Shown one piece after another: positions 1-7,701 of a stretch of 64,000 bases of DNA. Source of the DNA: Pelomonas sp051857475 (lineage in GTDB: Bacteria; Pseudomonadota; Gammaproteobacteria; Burkholderiales; Burkholderiaceae_C). The notes below the pieces were generated by a model. It ran no database searches, was not told where the DNA came from, and saw only the letters and a list, made by a program, of their open reading frames with translations. The position numbers and the translations under genes are program-made. The DNA lies in contig NZ_JBPZGZ010000001.1 of assembly GCF_051857475.1 (NCBI RefSeq), positions 744,001-808,000 on the forward strand. Direction: 5' to 3'. Every line of letters starts with the position of its first letter. The stretch's first letter is position 1.

Positions 1-1762
1 CGATCAGGTTCTCGCCCCAATAGGCGCGGTGCTCCCAGCTGTTGGCGATCTGCCATTGCAGCATCAGCGTGCGTGGCGGGAACTCGCGGTCCAGCTGCAC
101 CCAGGCGAACAGCACATCGCCCTTCTGCACGGCCAGCGTTTCGGTGGCGTGGTCGAGAAAATGCTGGTGCAGGCCGCGCACATGGGCCGAGCGGTGCAAC
201 AGGCCGGCCGGTGCGGACAGCAGTGGCGCCAGCCGCTCGTCCTCGACGCGCAGCGGATCGTCTGCGGGGTCGGGCACGGCATCGGTGTTGTCGGGACCTT
301 CGGCTGCGATGCTCAGGGCCTCGCGCTGCTGGCGCTGGCGCTGGCGGCGGCGCAGCCAGTCGGCGCGGTCGTCCACATAGCGCTCGATGGCATCGGCGAT
401 CTTGTGGTCGGCGTCGGCCTCCTCGATCAGCAGCAGCTTGGGGTCGAAAAGCGTCTGCGGCACGGGCACGTAGACGCAGAGGCTGTCGCGCACGGCCAGG
501 TCGATAGGTGCGAGTCCGGCGGCTGCCTCCAGCACCGAATCCAGCTGCTCGATGGGCAGGGGCAGGGCCGCCACGTCCAGCGTCGTCGGGAAGAAGGCCT
601 GCCGCTTCGCGCGGGCATTGACGGCGTCGCGCGGCAGCAGCCCCGCCGGCGGCAGCGTCAGCATCTGGTCGCCTAGGGCCTGGGTGTCGGCGCCGGCCGC
701 GGCAGCTTCGGTCAGGTGCTCGGTGAACTGGTCGATGCGGGCCTGCCACAGGAAGCGCGTGCCGGCGCCGAGCTGCGCATTGGCCTCGGCGCGCGGCCGG
801 CCACCCAGCCGCGCGACGGCGGCGCGGTCGGCAAACAGAGGCTGCCAGGCGGCGTTGACGGCTACCAGAGCCAGGGGCACGCCGCTGGCATGCCAGGGCA
901 TGCTCTGGCTGTTGCCGAGCTCGGCCTCGCGAGCGAAGACGGCATGGGCCAGGGCATTGCGCCAAGTGGCGCCGGGCGCGGGCAGAGGCAGCCATTCGTC
1001 GGGCCAGGCATAGAAGACGGGCCGGGTGGCGTCCTGGCGCACCTGGTCCTCGAAGGCTTCGGCGTCCAAGTCGCGCTCGCATTGGTCGAAGGGGTCGGCG
1101 CCTTCGACGACGCGGTGCTCGATGGGCTCCAGCACGATGACGCCGACGCGTGGCAGCGGCCGGCCCACGGCCAGCAGGGTACGCAGGCTGCGGCCGGTGG
1201 CGCGCGCGAACAGCACGCTGCCGTCGGCCTCGGCCGGCATGGCCGGTGCCGGGTCGGTGTCGGACAGCAGCCAGGGCGGCGCGACGACGGGCAGGTCCAG
1301 CAGGTCGAAGGAGAAGGTCGCCGGGACGATGACCTCCTCGCCGCCGGCGCTCAGGCCCGAGCCAGTCTCCAGGGTCAGGCGGCGTACTGCGTCCAGCGCC
1401 AGCGCTGCCGGCGCCGGGTCTGCCGCGGTCGCGATGTCGGCGATGGCTTCGTCATCGAAGGCCAGGGCCAGGCCCTCGACGACGCCGGCGCTCAGGGCCC
1501 GGTTCAGCAGGGCGATGCGGCGGGCGCGCTGGTTCTGCTCGGCCTCCAGCAGCGGCGCGGTCAGGGCGCGGCCGGCAAAGGCGTTCATGCGCCGCTCGCC
1601 GTCGGGCGCGGTGCGGCTGGACAGGCGGGGCTGCACGGCCACGGCGATCTCGCCCTTGTCCAGGGCCAGGTGCTGGCCGCGTGCGGTGCCGGCCGGCGGA
1701 GTGACCTTGAGCGCGACGATGCGCGAGCCGTCCAGGGCGGGGGTGCTGCGGTCGCTGGCCAT
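1..1762 (-). CDS. eCIS accessory protein, C-terminus beyond window (587+ aa)
   Basis: The frame opens at the ATG at 1762 (MASDRSTPALDG) and stays open to the window edge, so only the first 587 residues are visible. I do not recognise a named family. Residues ~65-105 contain a module (FAGRALTAPLLEAEQ, then GVVEGLAL) that also occurs near the N-termini of the next two large genes in this operon. Near the edge is PPRTLMLQWQ followed by WEHRAYWGEN, which may be a beta-sandwich segment; this is a weak impression. It starts 15 bp after the stop of the preceding gene and is co-transcribed with the injection-system genes. A baseplate-distal, fibre or scaffold role is inferred from position only. Confidence 0.75.
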   Translation of the reverse strand, partial: MASDRSTPALDGSRIVALKVTPPAGTARGQHLALDKGEIAVAVQPRLSSRTAPDGERRMNAFAGRALTAPLLEAEQNQRARRIALLNRALSAGVVEGLALAFDDEAIADIATAADPAPAALALDAVRRLTLETGSGLSAGGEEVIVPATFSFDLLDLPVVAPPWLLSDTDPAPAMPAEADGSVLFARATGRSLRTLLAVGRPLPRVGVIVLEPIEHRVVEGADPFDQCERDLDAEAFEDQVRQDATRPVFYAWPDEWLPLPAPGATWRNALAHAVFAREAELGNSQSMPWHASGVPLALVAVNAAWQPLFADRAAVARLGGRPRAEANAQLGAGTRFLWQARIDQFTEHLTEAAAAGADTQALGDQMLTLPPAGLLPRDAVNARAKRQAFFPTTLDVAALPLPIEQLDSVLEAAAGLAPIDLAVRDSLCVYVPVPQTLFDPKLLLIEEADADHKIADAIERYVDDRADWLRRRQRQRQQREALSIAAEGPDNTDAVPDPADDPLRVEDERLAPLLSAPAGLLHRSAHVRGLHQHFLDHATETLAVQKGDVLFAWVQLDREFPPRTLMLQWQIANSWEHRAYWGENLI

Positions 1763-1777
1763 GGTGTTCGCTCCGGT

Positions 1778-3661
1778 TCAGCGCGGCTTGGCGGGCGTGA
1801 AGCGCGCCGCCAGCACCTTGTCGAGATTGGCCTTGCCGCGCGCCGGCACCTTGATGTCGGCCGACAGGCGCTGCGCCTCCTGGCCGCTGCTGCGCGAGAG
1901 CGTGCGGCCCATGTCCAGCAGGTGTTCGCTGCCGGCGAGCTTGTGCAGGGCCTCCTTGTCTTCCAGCAGGTCGGGGCGTTGCACGGCCAGCTTGGCCAGG
2001 CCATCGGACACGCCGGGCTTGTTCAGCGCCGTGGCGACCTCGGCGACGGCGCTCTCGTCCAGGGTCTTGCGCGCCTCCAGCTGGGCCAAGGCCACATGGG
2101 CCATCAGCGGCTCGGAGAACTTGGTGGCCGACAGCAGCTTGACCGCCTCGGCCCGCGCCAGCGAGTCGGAGCGGGCCAGCAGCTTCTCCACGCGCTCCGT
2201 CTCACCCAGGGCCTTGAAGCGCTCGCGGATGATGTTGTCGGGGTTGGGACCTTCGTTGATGACAGCCACAGCTACGCCTTCCACCTCGGGCCGCAGCGAC
2301 ACATTGCGCCGCCGTGCATACCAGAGGGTGGTCTGGGCATTCACCAGGCTGGCCCAGGCGGTATCGACCGGATCGGTGGGGGGCGCGGGCGGGAACAGCC
2401 CCGTCTTCACCAGCCGCGTGTTCTCCAGCAGGCGCAGGGACTCGGCCGGCGAGCGCTTGATGGGCAGGCGTGTGGCCGGCACGGTGAGTAGGCGCGTCAG
2501 CCGTTGCTGCAGCGCGCGGGCCTGCGCCGCCAGCGCCTCGCGCGGCACGGGCACGAGGATGCTGACAAAGGTCGAGGTCTGCGAATCGGCGCCCAGCTGC
2601 AGATCGATGGGCGGCAGGGTCAGCGACTCCTCGACCAGCATGGCGATCTCGTCCTGCGGCACCAGGGTCAGCTCCGCGTCAATGCCGGCGGGCAGCCAGC
2701 TCTGGCTGAAGTCGGCCGTGTTGACGGCGGCGGCGGGCAAGGGGCCGGCGGCCGGCAGGGACGAGAAGAACTGGGCCGCGCTGGGCCGCGCACCCAGGGG
2801 GCGCTTCATGACGTCGTCGAGATGGTCCTGGTACTGGGCCAGATGGGCTTCTCGCAGCAGGCGCGGTGCAAAGCCGAAGCCCAGCACGTCGGCATGCGAC
2901 TGGCCGGCCGTGCGGCGGGCCAGATGAACGTCGATCCAGCGCACGGTGTCGCCGGTCAGAGCCACCAAGGCCAGGGCCAGGGTCTCTGCCGGCAGGGCGG
3001 GGCCGGCCTGTTGCACGAAGACCTCGCGCGCCAGTTCGCCGCGCAAGGCCTCGATGCGCTCGGCCGGGGCGTCGGCCACGTAATGCAGGGTCAGGGCGCT
3101 GGCCTCGACGATGTCGCCGGGCTCGACGGTGCGTTCGGCATCCAGGCCGGTGGGGTAGCTGGACACCGGGTTGGCGCTGAACTCCAGCGCGCGCAGGCCC
3201 AGCACGAAGATGCCGGTGCGGTTGCGCAGCGGCGGGATCAGCAGCTTCTTCTTGCCGGCATTGAGCTGCTGGGCCAGGGTCTGCAACTGGAAGAGCTGGG
3301 CCAGGGACACCCGCACCGGGCCGGTCAGGGCCACCAGCTCGCCGGCCGTCGTGTAGCCGAAGCCGGGGCTGACCTGCAGCTCGGTGGCCACGCTGCCCTG
3401 CGACACCTCCAGCCCTTCGACGACGCCCGGGCCCAGGGCCCGCGCGAAGCCGGCCTGGCGGGCCAGGAAATAGGCTTGCTCACGGGTCAGGTCGCGGGCC
3501 GCGAGGAATTTGCCGTCGAACCAGCGCGGCCGCACGCGGTGCGACTCTTCGACCATCAGATTGGCCTCGCGCAGCGCCCGCGCGGTGTCCACGCTGACGA
3601 CGGTGCGCTGGGTGCCGCTGGCGGCGCCGAAGGAGACCTGGGGAGCTTTCTGGAGGGCCAT
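1778..3661 (-). CDS. eCIS accessory protein, 627 aa, unknown function
   Basis: The start MALQKAPQ at 3661 is chosen because GGAG lies 8 bases upstream and the residues before it overlap the preceding gene. Near residues 45-85 is a module, RPRWFDGKFLAARDLTREQAY and then GPGVVEGLEV, of the kind found in uncharacterised proteins of contractile injection clusters. The same module is seen in the two flanking large genes. The C-terminal ~150 residues are Ala/Leu/Glu-rich and probably helical. No catalytic motif is visible. Its position after the baseplate genes suggests a structural part or payload carrier, but this is inference. Confidence 0.75.
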   Translation of the reverse strand: MALQKAPQVSFGAASGTQRTVVSVDTARALREANLMVEESHRVRPRWFDGKFLAARDLTREQAYFLARQAGFARALGPGVVEGLEVSQGSVATELQVSPGFGYTTAGELVALTGPVRVSLAQLFQLQTLAQQLNAGKKKLLIPPLRNRTGIFVLGLRALEFSANPVSSYPTGLDAERTVEPGDIVEASALTLHYVADAPAERIEALRGELAREVFVQQAGPALPAETLALALVALTGDTVRWIDVHLARRTAGQSHADVLGFGFAPRLLREAHLAQYQDHLDDVMKRPLGARPSAAQFFSSLPAAGPLPAAAVNTADFSQSWLPAGIDAELTLVPQDEIAMLVEESLTLPPIDLQLGADSQTSTFVSILVPVPREALAAQARALQQRLTRLLTVPATRLPIKRSPAESLRLLENTRLVKTGLFPPAPPTDPVDTAWASLVNAQTTLWYARRRNVSLRPEVEGVAVAVINEGPNPDNIIRERFKALGETERVEKLLARSDSLARAEAVKLLSATKFSEPLMAHVALAQLEARKTLDESAVAEVATALNKPGVSDGLAKLAVQRPDLLEDKEALHKLAGSEHLLDMGRTLSRSSGQEAQRLSADIKVPARGKANLDKVLAARFTPAKPR

Positions 3662-3674
3662 GATGGGCTCCGGT

Positions 3675-4580
3675 TCAGATGCCGAAGACGGCGGCCAATG
3701 CGTCGGCCGGATAGGCGAAGCGGCGGCTGGTGTTGTCGATGCGGCTGGCATCCAGAGCCGTGAAGTCGGCCGTGGGGCGAATGCCGGGCGGCACGGCGGC
3801 GGGGGCTTCGACGGTGGGGATCAGCAGGCGGGCGAGGAAGAGGGCCGTCGGGTCGGCCAGCGAGGTGACACCGTCGGATGCAGTGCCGTGCTCGGGCAGG
3901 GGTGGCAGGGCCTCGCCGTCGGGGCGGGCGAGGTCATGGGCATGCGGGTTGGTCGTGTCGTCCCAGCCGTCGAGCAGGGCCTGGCGCAGCGCGTCGGGCC
4001 GGTCGGCGGGCGTCATCGCACGCACGGCGTCGAAGCGCGAGTGGGGCAGGAAATCGGTGGCCGGCGCGTCCTTGGCGTCGGGCCTCAGCACCAGCTCGAA
4101 GCGGAAGGCGTCGCGCACGCGGTTGGGCACCAGGGCGTCGGTCGCATCGAAGGCACCCTGGGCGAAGCTGGGCGTGCGGCCGCGGGCCTGCGGCGTGAAG
4201 CGCAGGAAGAGGTCGGCCACCACGCCATCGGCGCCATGGGCGGCGCGCAGCGCGTCGGCGGTCTGTGCGATGAACCAGGGCTCCAGGCGCACGCACCAGG
4301 CGCGTGGCACCTCGATGAGGCGGCCCAGGCGGTCGATGGCCAGGCCAGCGCCGACCTTGAGCTCGTGCTCGGTGCCGGCCTCGTTGGCCACCACCTCGGC
4401 CTTCAGCCCCACCAGGGTGCCGGCGCCGGCCAGATAGGCCAGGGCACGGGCCAGGCGGGAGCGGTGGTAGGTCTGCTCGTCGCGGAAATCGTCGCTGCCC
4501 AGCAGCACGCCGGTGTCGTAGAAGGGCCGGTCGGGCCGGTCCGCGGTCAAGAGGGCATCGACCTCGTCGAGGGCATTCAT
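3675..4580 (-). CDS. eCIS accessory protein, 301 aa
   Basis: The protein begins MNALDEVDALLTADRPDRPFY and quickly shows the pattern TGVLLGSDDFRDEQTYHRSR, then AGAGTLVGLKAE, VGAGLAIDRLGRLIEV. This DF-x-x-EQ-x-Y ... G-x-x-x-GL ... G-x-AID-x-x-GR arrangement recurs in unnamed proteins of eCIS and related phage-tail-like clusters. The start overlaps the stop of the upstream 81-aa gene by 4 bp (ATGA), which indicates translational coupling. Function unknown; probably a particle component. Confidence 0.75.
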   Translation of the reverse strand: MNALDEVDALLTADRPDRPFYDTGVLLGSDDFRDEQTYHRSRLARALAYLAGAGTLVGLKAEVVANEAGTEHELKVGAGLAIDRLGRLIEVPRAWCVRLEPWFIAQTADALRAAHGADGVVADLFLRFTPQARGRTPSFAQGAFDATDALVPNRVRDAFRFELVLRPDAKDAPATDFLPHSRFDAVRAMTPADRPDALRQALLDGWDDTTNPHAHDLARPDGEALPPLPEHGTASDGVTSLADPTALFLARLLIPTVEAPAAVPPGIRPTADFTALDASRIDNTSRRFAYPADALAAVFGI

Positions 4581-4822
4581 GGGATCAGTCCTCTGTCAAT
4601 GGGCCGCACCGGCGTCACCGGTGTCACGGGCCCGCGCGGCACGATGAGGCCGTTGCTCACCGTCACGTCCAGCGACACCGCTTCGCTTTCCACGCCCTTG
4701 TCGTTGACGACGACCAGCGTGAAGCGGTGCTTGCCGGCGGCGAGCTTGTTCTCGACCAGCAGCACCGGCTTCTCCTGCTCCAGCGTCTTGCCGACCGGCA
4801 GCACGGCCATGGTCAGGCTCAC
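4577..4822 (-). CDS. Small beta-rich eCIS protein, 81 aa
   Basis: An 81-aa protein whose core, HRFTLVVVNDKGVESEAVSLDVTV, has the alternating hydrophobic pattern of an Ig/PKD-like beta sandwich. The tail is proline-rich (VTPVTPVRPIDRG). It overlaps both neighbours by 4 bp and is translationally coupled to them. The core resembles part of the next gene upstream (HKFQLEVVDDSGNVS), so the two may derive from one duplicated domain. Possible decoration or fibre module; function not known. Confidence 0.7.
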   Translation of the reverse strand: MSLTMAVLPVGKTLEQEKPVLLVENKLAAGKHRFTLVVVNDKGVESEAVSLDVTVSNGLIVPRGPVTPVTPVRPIDRGLIP

Positions 4823-5130
4823 CGCACCGGGCCGAGGTAGGTGTAGCGGTAGGTCTTGATGACGCCGCCGATATCGAAGGACTTGCTGCCGTTGAGCTCG
4901 AAGTTCTTGCCGAGGTCGGCGACTTGCGGGCCAGCGATGACGGCGGTCGGGCGCTCGCGGTCGGCCACGATGACGTCGACCGTGTCGGGCAGGGACACAT
5001 TGCCCGAGTCGTCGACGACCTCGAGCTGGAACTTGTGGCGGCCGCGGGCCAGCGGGCTGCGTGGGTCAACCTCGACGACGACGGTGGGCTGATCGGTCTC
5101 GAAGGGGACGTTGATCTCGAACTTGGCCAT
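4819..5130 (-). CDS. PKD/Ig-like small eCIS protein, 103 aa
   Basis: Starts MAKFEINVPFETDQPTVVVEV. It carries HKFQLEVVDDSGNVSLPDTV and FELNGSKSFDIGGVIKTYRY, a pattern typical of PKD-like domains (N-G-S-x-S-x-D ... Y-x-W/Y). An SD-like AAGGAG precedes the ATG. It lies directly after the large TIGR02242-type tail protein and is coupled to the following 81-aa gene. PKD-like folds in phage tails usually decorate or bind ligands; that role here is inferred. Confidence 0.72.
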   Translation of the reverse strand: MAKFEINVPFETDQPTVVVEVDPRSPLARGRHKFQLEVVDDSGNVSLPDTVDVIVADRERPTAVIAGPQVADLGKNFELNGSKSFDIGGVIKTYRYTYLGPVR

Positions 5131-5149
5131 GGTGGGCTCCTTGCAAGGA

Positions 5150-7699
5150 TTACTCGGGGGCGGAAAGTCGGGTGAAGCGCCAGCGCGCGATCACGCCGTC
5201 GGGCGGGGGTTCTGAGCGGCGGCCGTCCAGCAGCAGATTGCCGCCCGGGTCACCGATGGGCGCGGCGTCCAGATGCGCGCGCGGTGCGCCGTCGAAGGCG
5301 ACCAGGCCGCTGCTGTCATCCAGCCGCCAGTCCAGGGCGCCGCCGCCGCTGATGCGATCGCCGCGGCCGATGCCGCTCTGGTCGACGCGCGCCACCTGCA
5401 GCGGGATGGGCGCGCGCAGCCAGCTGTCCACGCCGACCAGGGAAGCGATACCGACCATGAAGGGCTCGCGCGCCGCCATCACCTTGACGAGGACATGGGC
5501 CGGCGCGATCTCCTCGGCCAGGTTGCGCACCATGGCGATGAGGTCTTCATCCAGCCCCTCGTGCACGAGGATGGTGGCGCGGTGGGCGGTGCGCTCGTAG
5601 ACGCTGGCGACGGTCTCACGCTCGGCTTCCGAGTCAATCTTCTCGCCAAACAGCGCCAGAAACTCGGCACGGGCCAGGGCGTCGTCGGCGTCGCCCAAGG
5701 TCAGCGTGTCGCCGACAAAGGAGTTGCCGGAGATGACGAGGCCAGGCAGCAGCGGGTCGTCGCTGCGTTCCAGGTCGATGCCCAGCAGCGTGGCCAGCGT
5801 GCGGCGCAGGCGGAAGTCTTCCAGGACGATGATGCGGCCCAGGCTGACGGCGCCGTCGGTGGCGATGTCCAGGGCCAGGGCCAGGCCGCCGCGGGTGCCG
5901 CGCAGCCGGCGCAGCAGCGGCGCATTGGCCAGCCAAGCGCGCTTCTGCGCGGTGGGCAGGCGGGACGGGAAGCGCTCGCCGGTCCAGCGGGCCAGCCAGT
6001 CCAGCGCGTCGGGCGGCGTGCTGCTTGGCGAGGTCAGCACGCGGGCCTCGGCGATCTGGTCTTCCAGCGGCGTCAGCAGGCTTTCGAACAGGCCGATGAA
6101 GCGCTCGAGGAAGTCGTGGCGCGTGGCGTCGCCACCGGCCGTGCGGTCGTAGACGGGATCGTCGCGGTACAGCTCGGGCAGGTAGCGGCGCAGATAGGAG
6201 AAACGGTCGCCCCAGACGCGCAGAGCCGCGATCTGCGGCGTGGCGCGGCCGTTGCCGAACAAGGTCACGCGCGTCTGCAGCCGGCGGCCGCGCAGCTCAC
6301 GCAACTGCATGCCGGCGCGCTGCACCAGGGCGCCGAACAGGCCGACGCGATTCGCCTGCGGCGCGCAGCCGAGCAGGCTGGCGTGATGGGGCAGTTCGCT
6401 GGGGCAGGCCAACCAGGCGGCGCGCGGGATGCCGGCGGGAAGGTCGGCCTGCGACGCACTCGCATCGCCGAACCAATGCGGCCACCAAGCGCCGCTGAAG
6501 GTCTCGTCGTCGGTGGCGCGCAGTTCCACCAGCACGCCGCAGCCCGGCGGGATGACGGCTTCGACATAGACGCGGTGCCAGACCAGGTCGAGGGACTGGG
6601 TGTCGATCGTGTGGCCCTGGGCCGTGCCAGTGGCCGCGAAACCGCGCCAGGACAGGGGCACGAGGGCGCGGCTGAACGTCGCGTCATCGGGAGCGTCGGG
6701 TACGTCCTGAGGGCGCACCAGCGGCAGATGCGGCGGCCAGTCCTGCGAGGCGACAAAGCCACCAGCGGCGGCGTCGGCGCTGGGGTAGCGGCGGCCCAGC
6801 GGCTTTTGAGGTCCAGGCGCATCGGCTGCGTAGACCAGGGCTTCGGCGAGGTCGGACACGCGCAGGGCGATATCGGATTCGTCCAGCCAGGCGATGGCGT
6901 GGGCGTATTCGGCACCTTCGAGGATGGCGTCCTTGCGTGCCAGGCCGTCGAACACGTTCAGATGCAGCTCGCCATCCGGACCCCACGAGATCACCGCGAG
7001 CCGCCCCAGGGGGCTGGCGGCCAGGGCGACGGGTCGCAGGGCGGGGTCGAGCAGGTCCTCGGGCAGCAGCTCGAGGCGGGCGTCGTCGGCGTTCTCGGGT
7101 TGGGGGCGGAAGGTGCCGGCGTCGCGCACCACGTCGCCGCGCTCGGGGAAGGGCGTGCCGGCCAGCCGCGCCAGGCGGCGGTTGTTGCGGTCCAGCAGCC
7201 AGCGGCCGCCTCTTGCATCGCAGGCCGCCGCCTGCGGCGTGAACAGCGGTGGCAGCTCCAGGCGCACCGGCTCGTGGCGGTCGCGCGGGTCGAAGAGTTC
7301 GACGCGGTCGGCAAAGGCAAAGACGATGCGGTCGTCGGCATCGAGTGCCATCGCGGTCGGCGCGCCCGGCGCCGTGGTCGCATAGCGCGGTACCTCGCCG
7401 GGGAAGGCACCAAAGCCCATCAGCGAGCCGCCTGGGCCCTCAGGCGTGGGCCGCGGGTCCCAGCGGGCGTAGGTGCCGAAGCGGTCACGCAGCAGTGGCA
7501 GCATGGCCAGCTCGGTCTCGGCGCTGGCCAGTCGCGAGGCGCCATCGATCATGGGCGGCAGGCCCAGTTCCGAGGCCAGGGACAGCACCTCTTCCACGCC
7601 GCCATGGGCCGCGTCGCGCGGCACGATGGCGCAGCCCTCGGCGACGACCCAATCCGCCGGTCGCGACCAGAGCCAGAAGCGTTGCGAGTTGCTGTCCAT
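5150..7699 (-). CDS. Phage tail/baseplate protein with TIGR02242-type domain, 849 aa
   Basis: The C-terminal half, from about residue 502 (YLRRYLPELYRDDP), matches the phage-tail domain known as TIGR02242: LERFIGLFESLLTPLEDQI, DALDWLARWTGERF, LRGTRGGLALAL. This family belongs to baseplate wedge proteins of contractile particles, comparable in place to Afp12. The first ~490 residues contain repeated D/G-rich beta segments (ALDADDRIVFAFADRVELFD, AACDARGGRWLLDRNNRRLARL) suggestive of a beta-propeller. It follows gpJ by 2 bp, as is usual for this pair. Structural baseplate role with good confidence; the propeller may mediate receptor or fibre contact. Confidence 0.88.
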   Translation of the reverse strand: MDSNSQRFWLWSRPADWVVAEGCAIVPRDAAHGGVEEVLSLASELGLPPMIDGASRLASAETELAMLPLLRDRFGTYARWDPRPTPEGPGGSLMGFGAFPGEVPRYATTAPGAPTAMALDADDRIVFAFADRVELFDPRDRHEPVRLELPPLFTPQAAACDARGGRWLLDRNNRRLARLAGTPFPERGDVVRDAGTFRPQPENADDARLELLPEDLLDPALRPVALAASPLGRLAVISWGPDGELHLNVFDGLARKDAILEGAEYAHAIAWLDESDIALRVSDLAEALVYAADAPGPQKPLGRRYPSADAAAGGFVASQDWPPHLPLVRPQDVPDAPDDATFSRALVPLSWRGFAATGTAQGHTIDTQSLDLVWHRVYVEAVIPPGCGVLVELRATDDETFSGAWWPHWFGDASASQADLPAGIPRAAWLACPSELPHHASLLGCAPQANRVGLFGALVQRAGMQLRELRGRRLQTRVTLFGNGRATPQIAALRVWGDRFSYLRRYLPELYRDDPVYDRTAGGDATRHDFLERFIGLFESLLTPLEDQIAEARVLTSPSSTPPDALDWLARWTGERFPSRLPTAQKRAWLANAPLLRRLRGTRGGLALALDIATDGAVSLGRIIVLEDFRLRRTLATLLGIDLERSDDPLLPGLVISGNSFVGDTLTLGDADDALARAEFLALFGEKIDSEAERETVASVYERTAHRATILVHEGLDEDLIAMVRNLAEEIAPAHVLVKVMAAREPFMVGIASLVGVDSWLRAPIPLQVARVDQSGIGRGDRISGGGALDWRLDDSSGLVAFDGAPRAHLDAAPIGDPGGNLLLDGRRSEPPPDGVIARWRFTRLSAPE

Positions 7700-7701
7700 G
7701 G

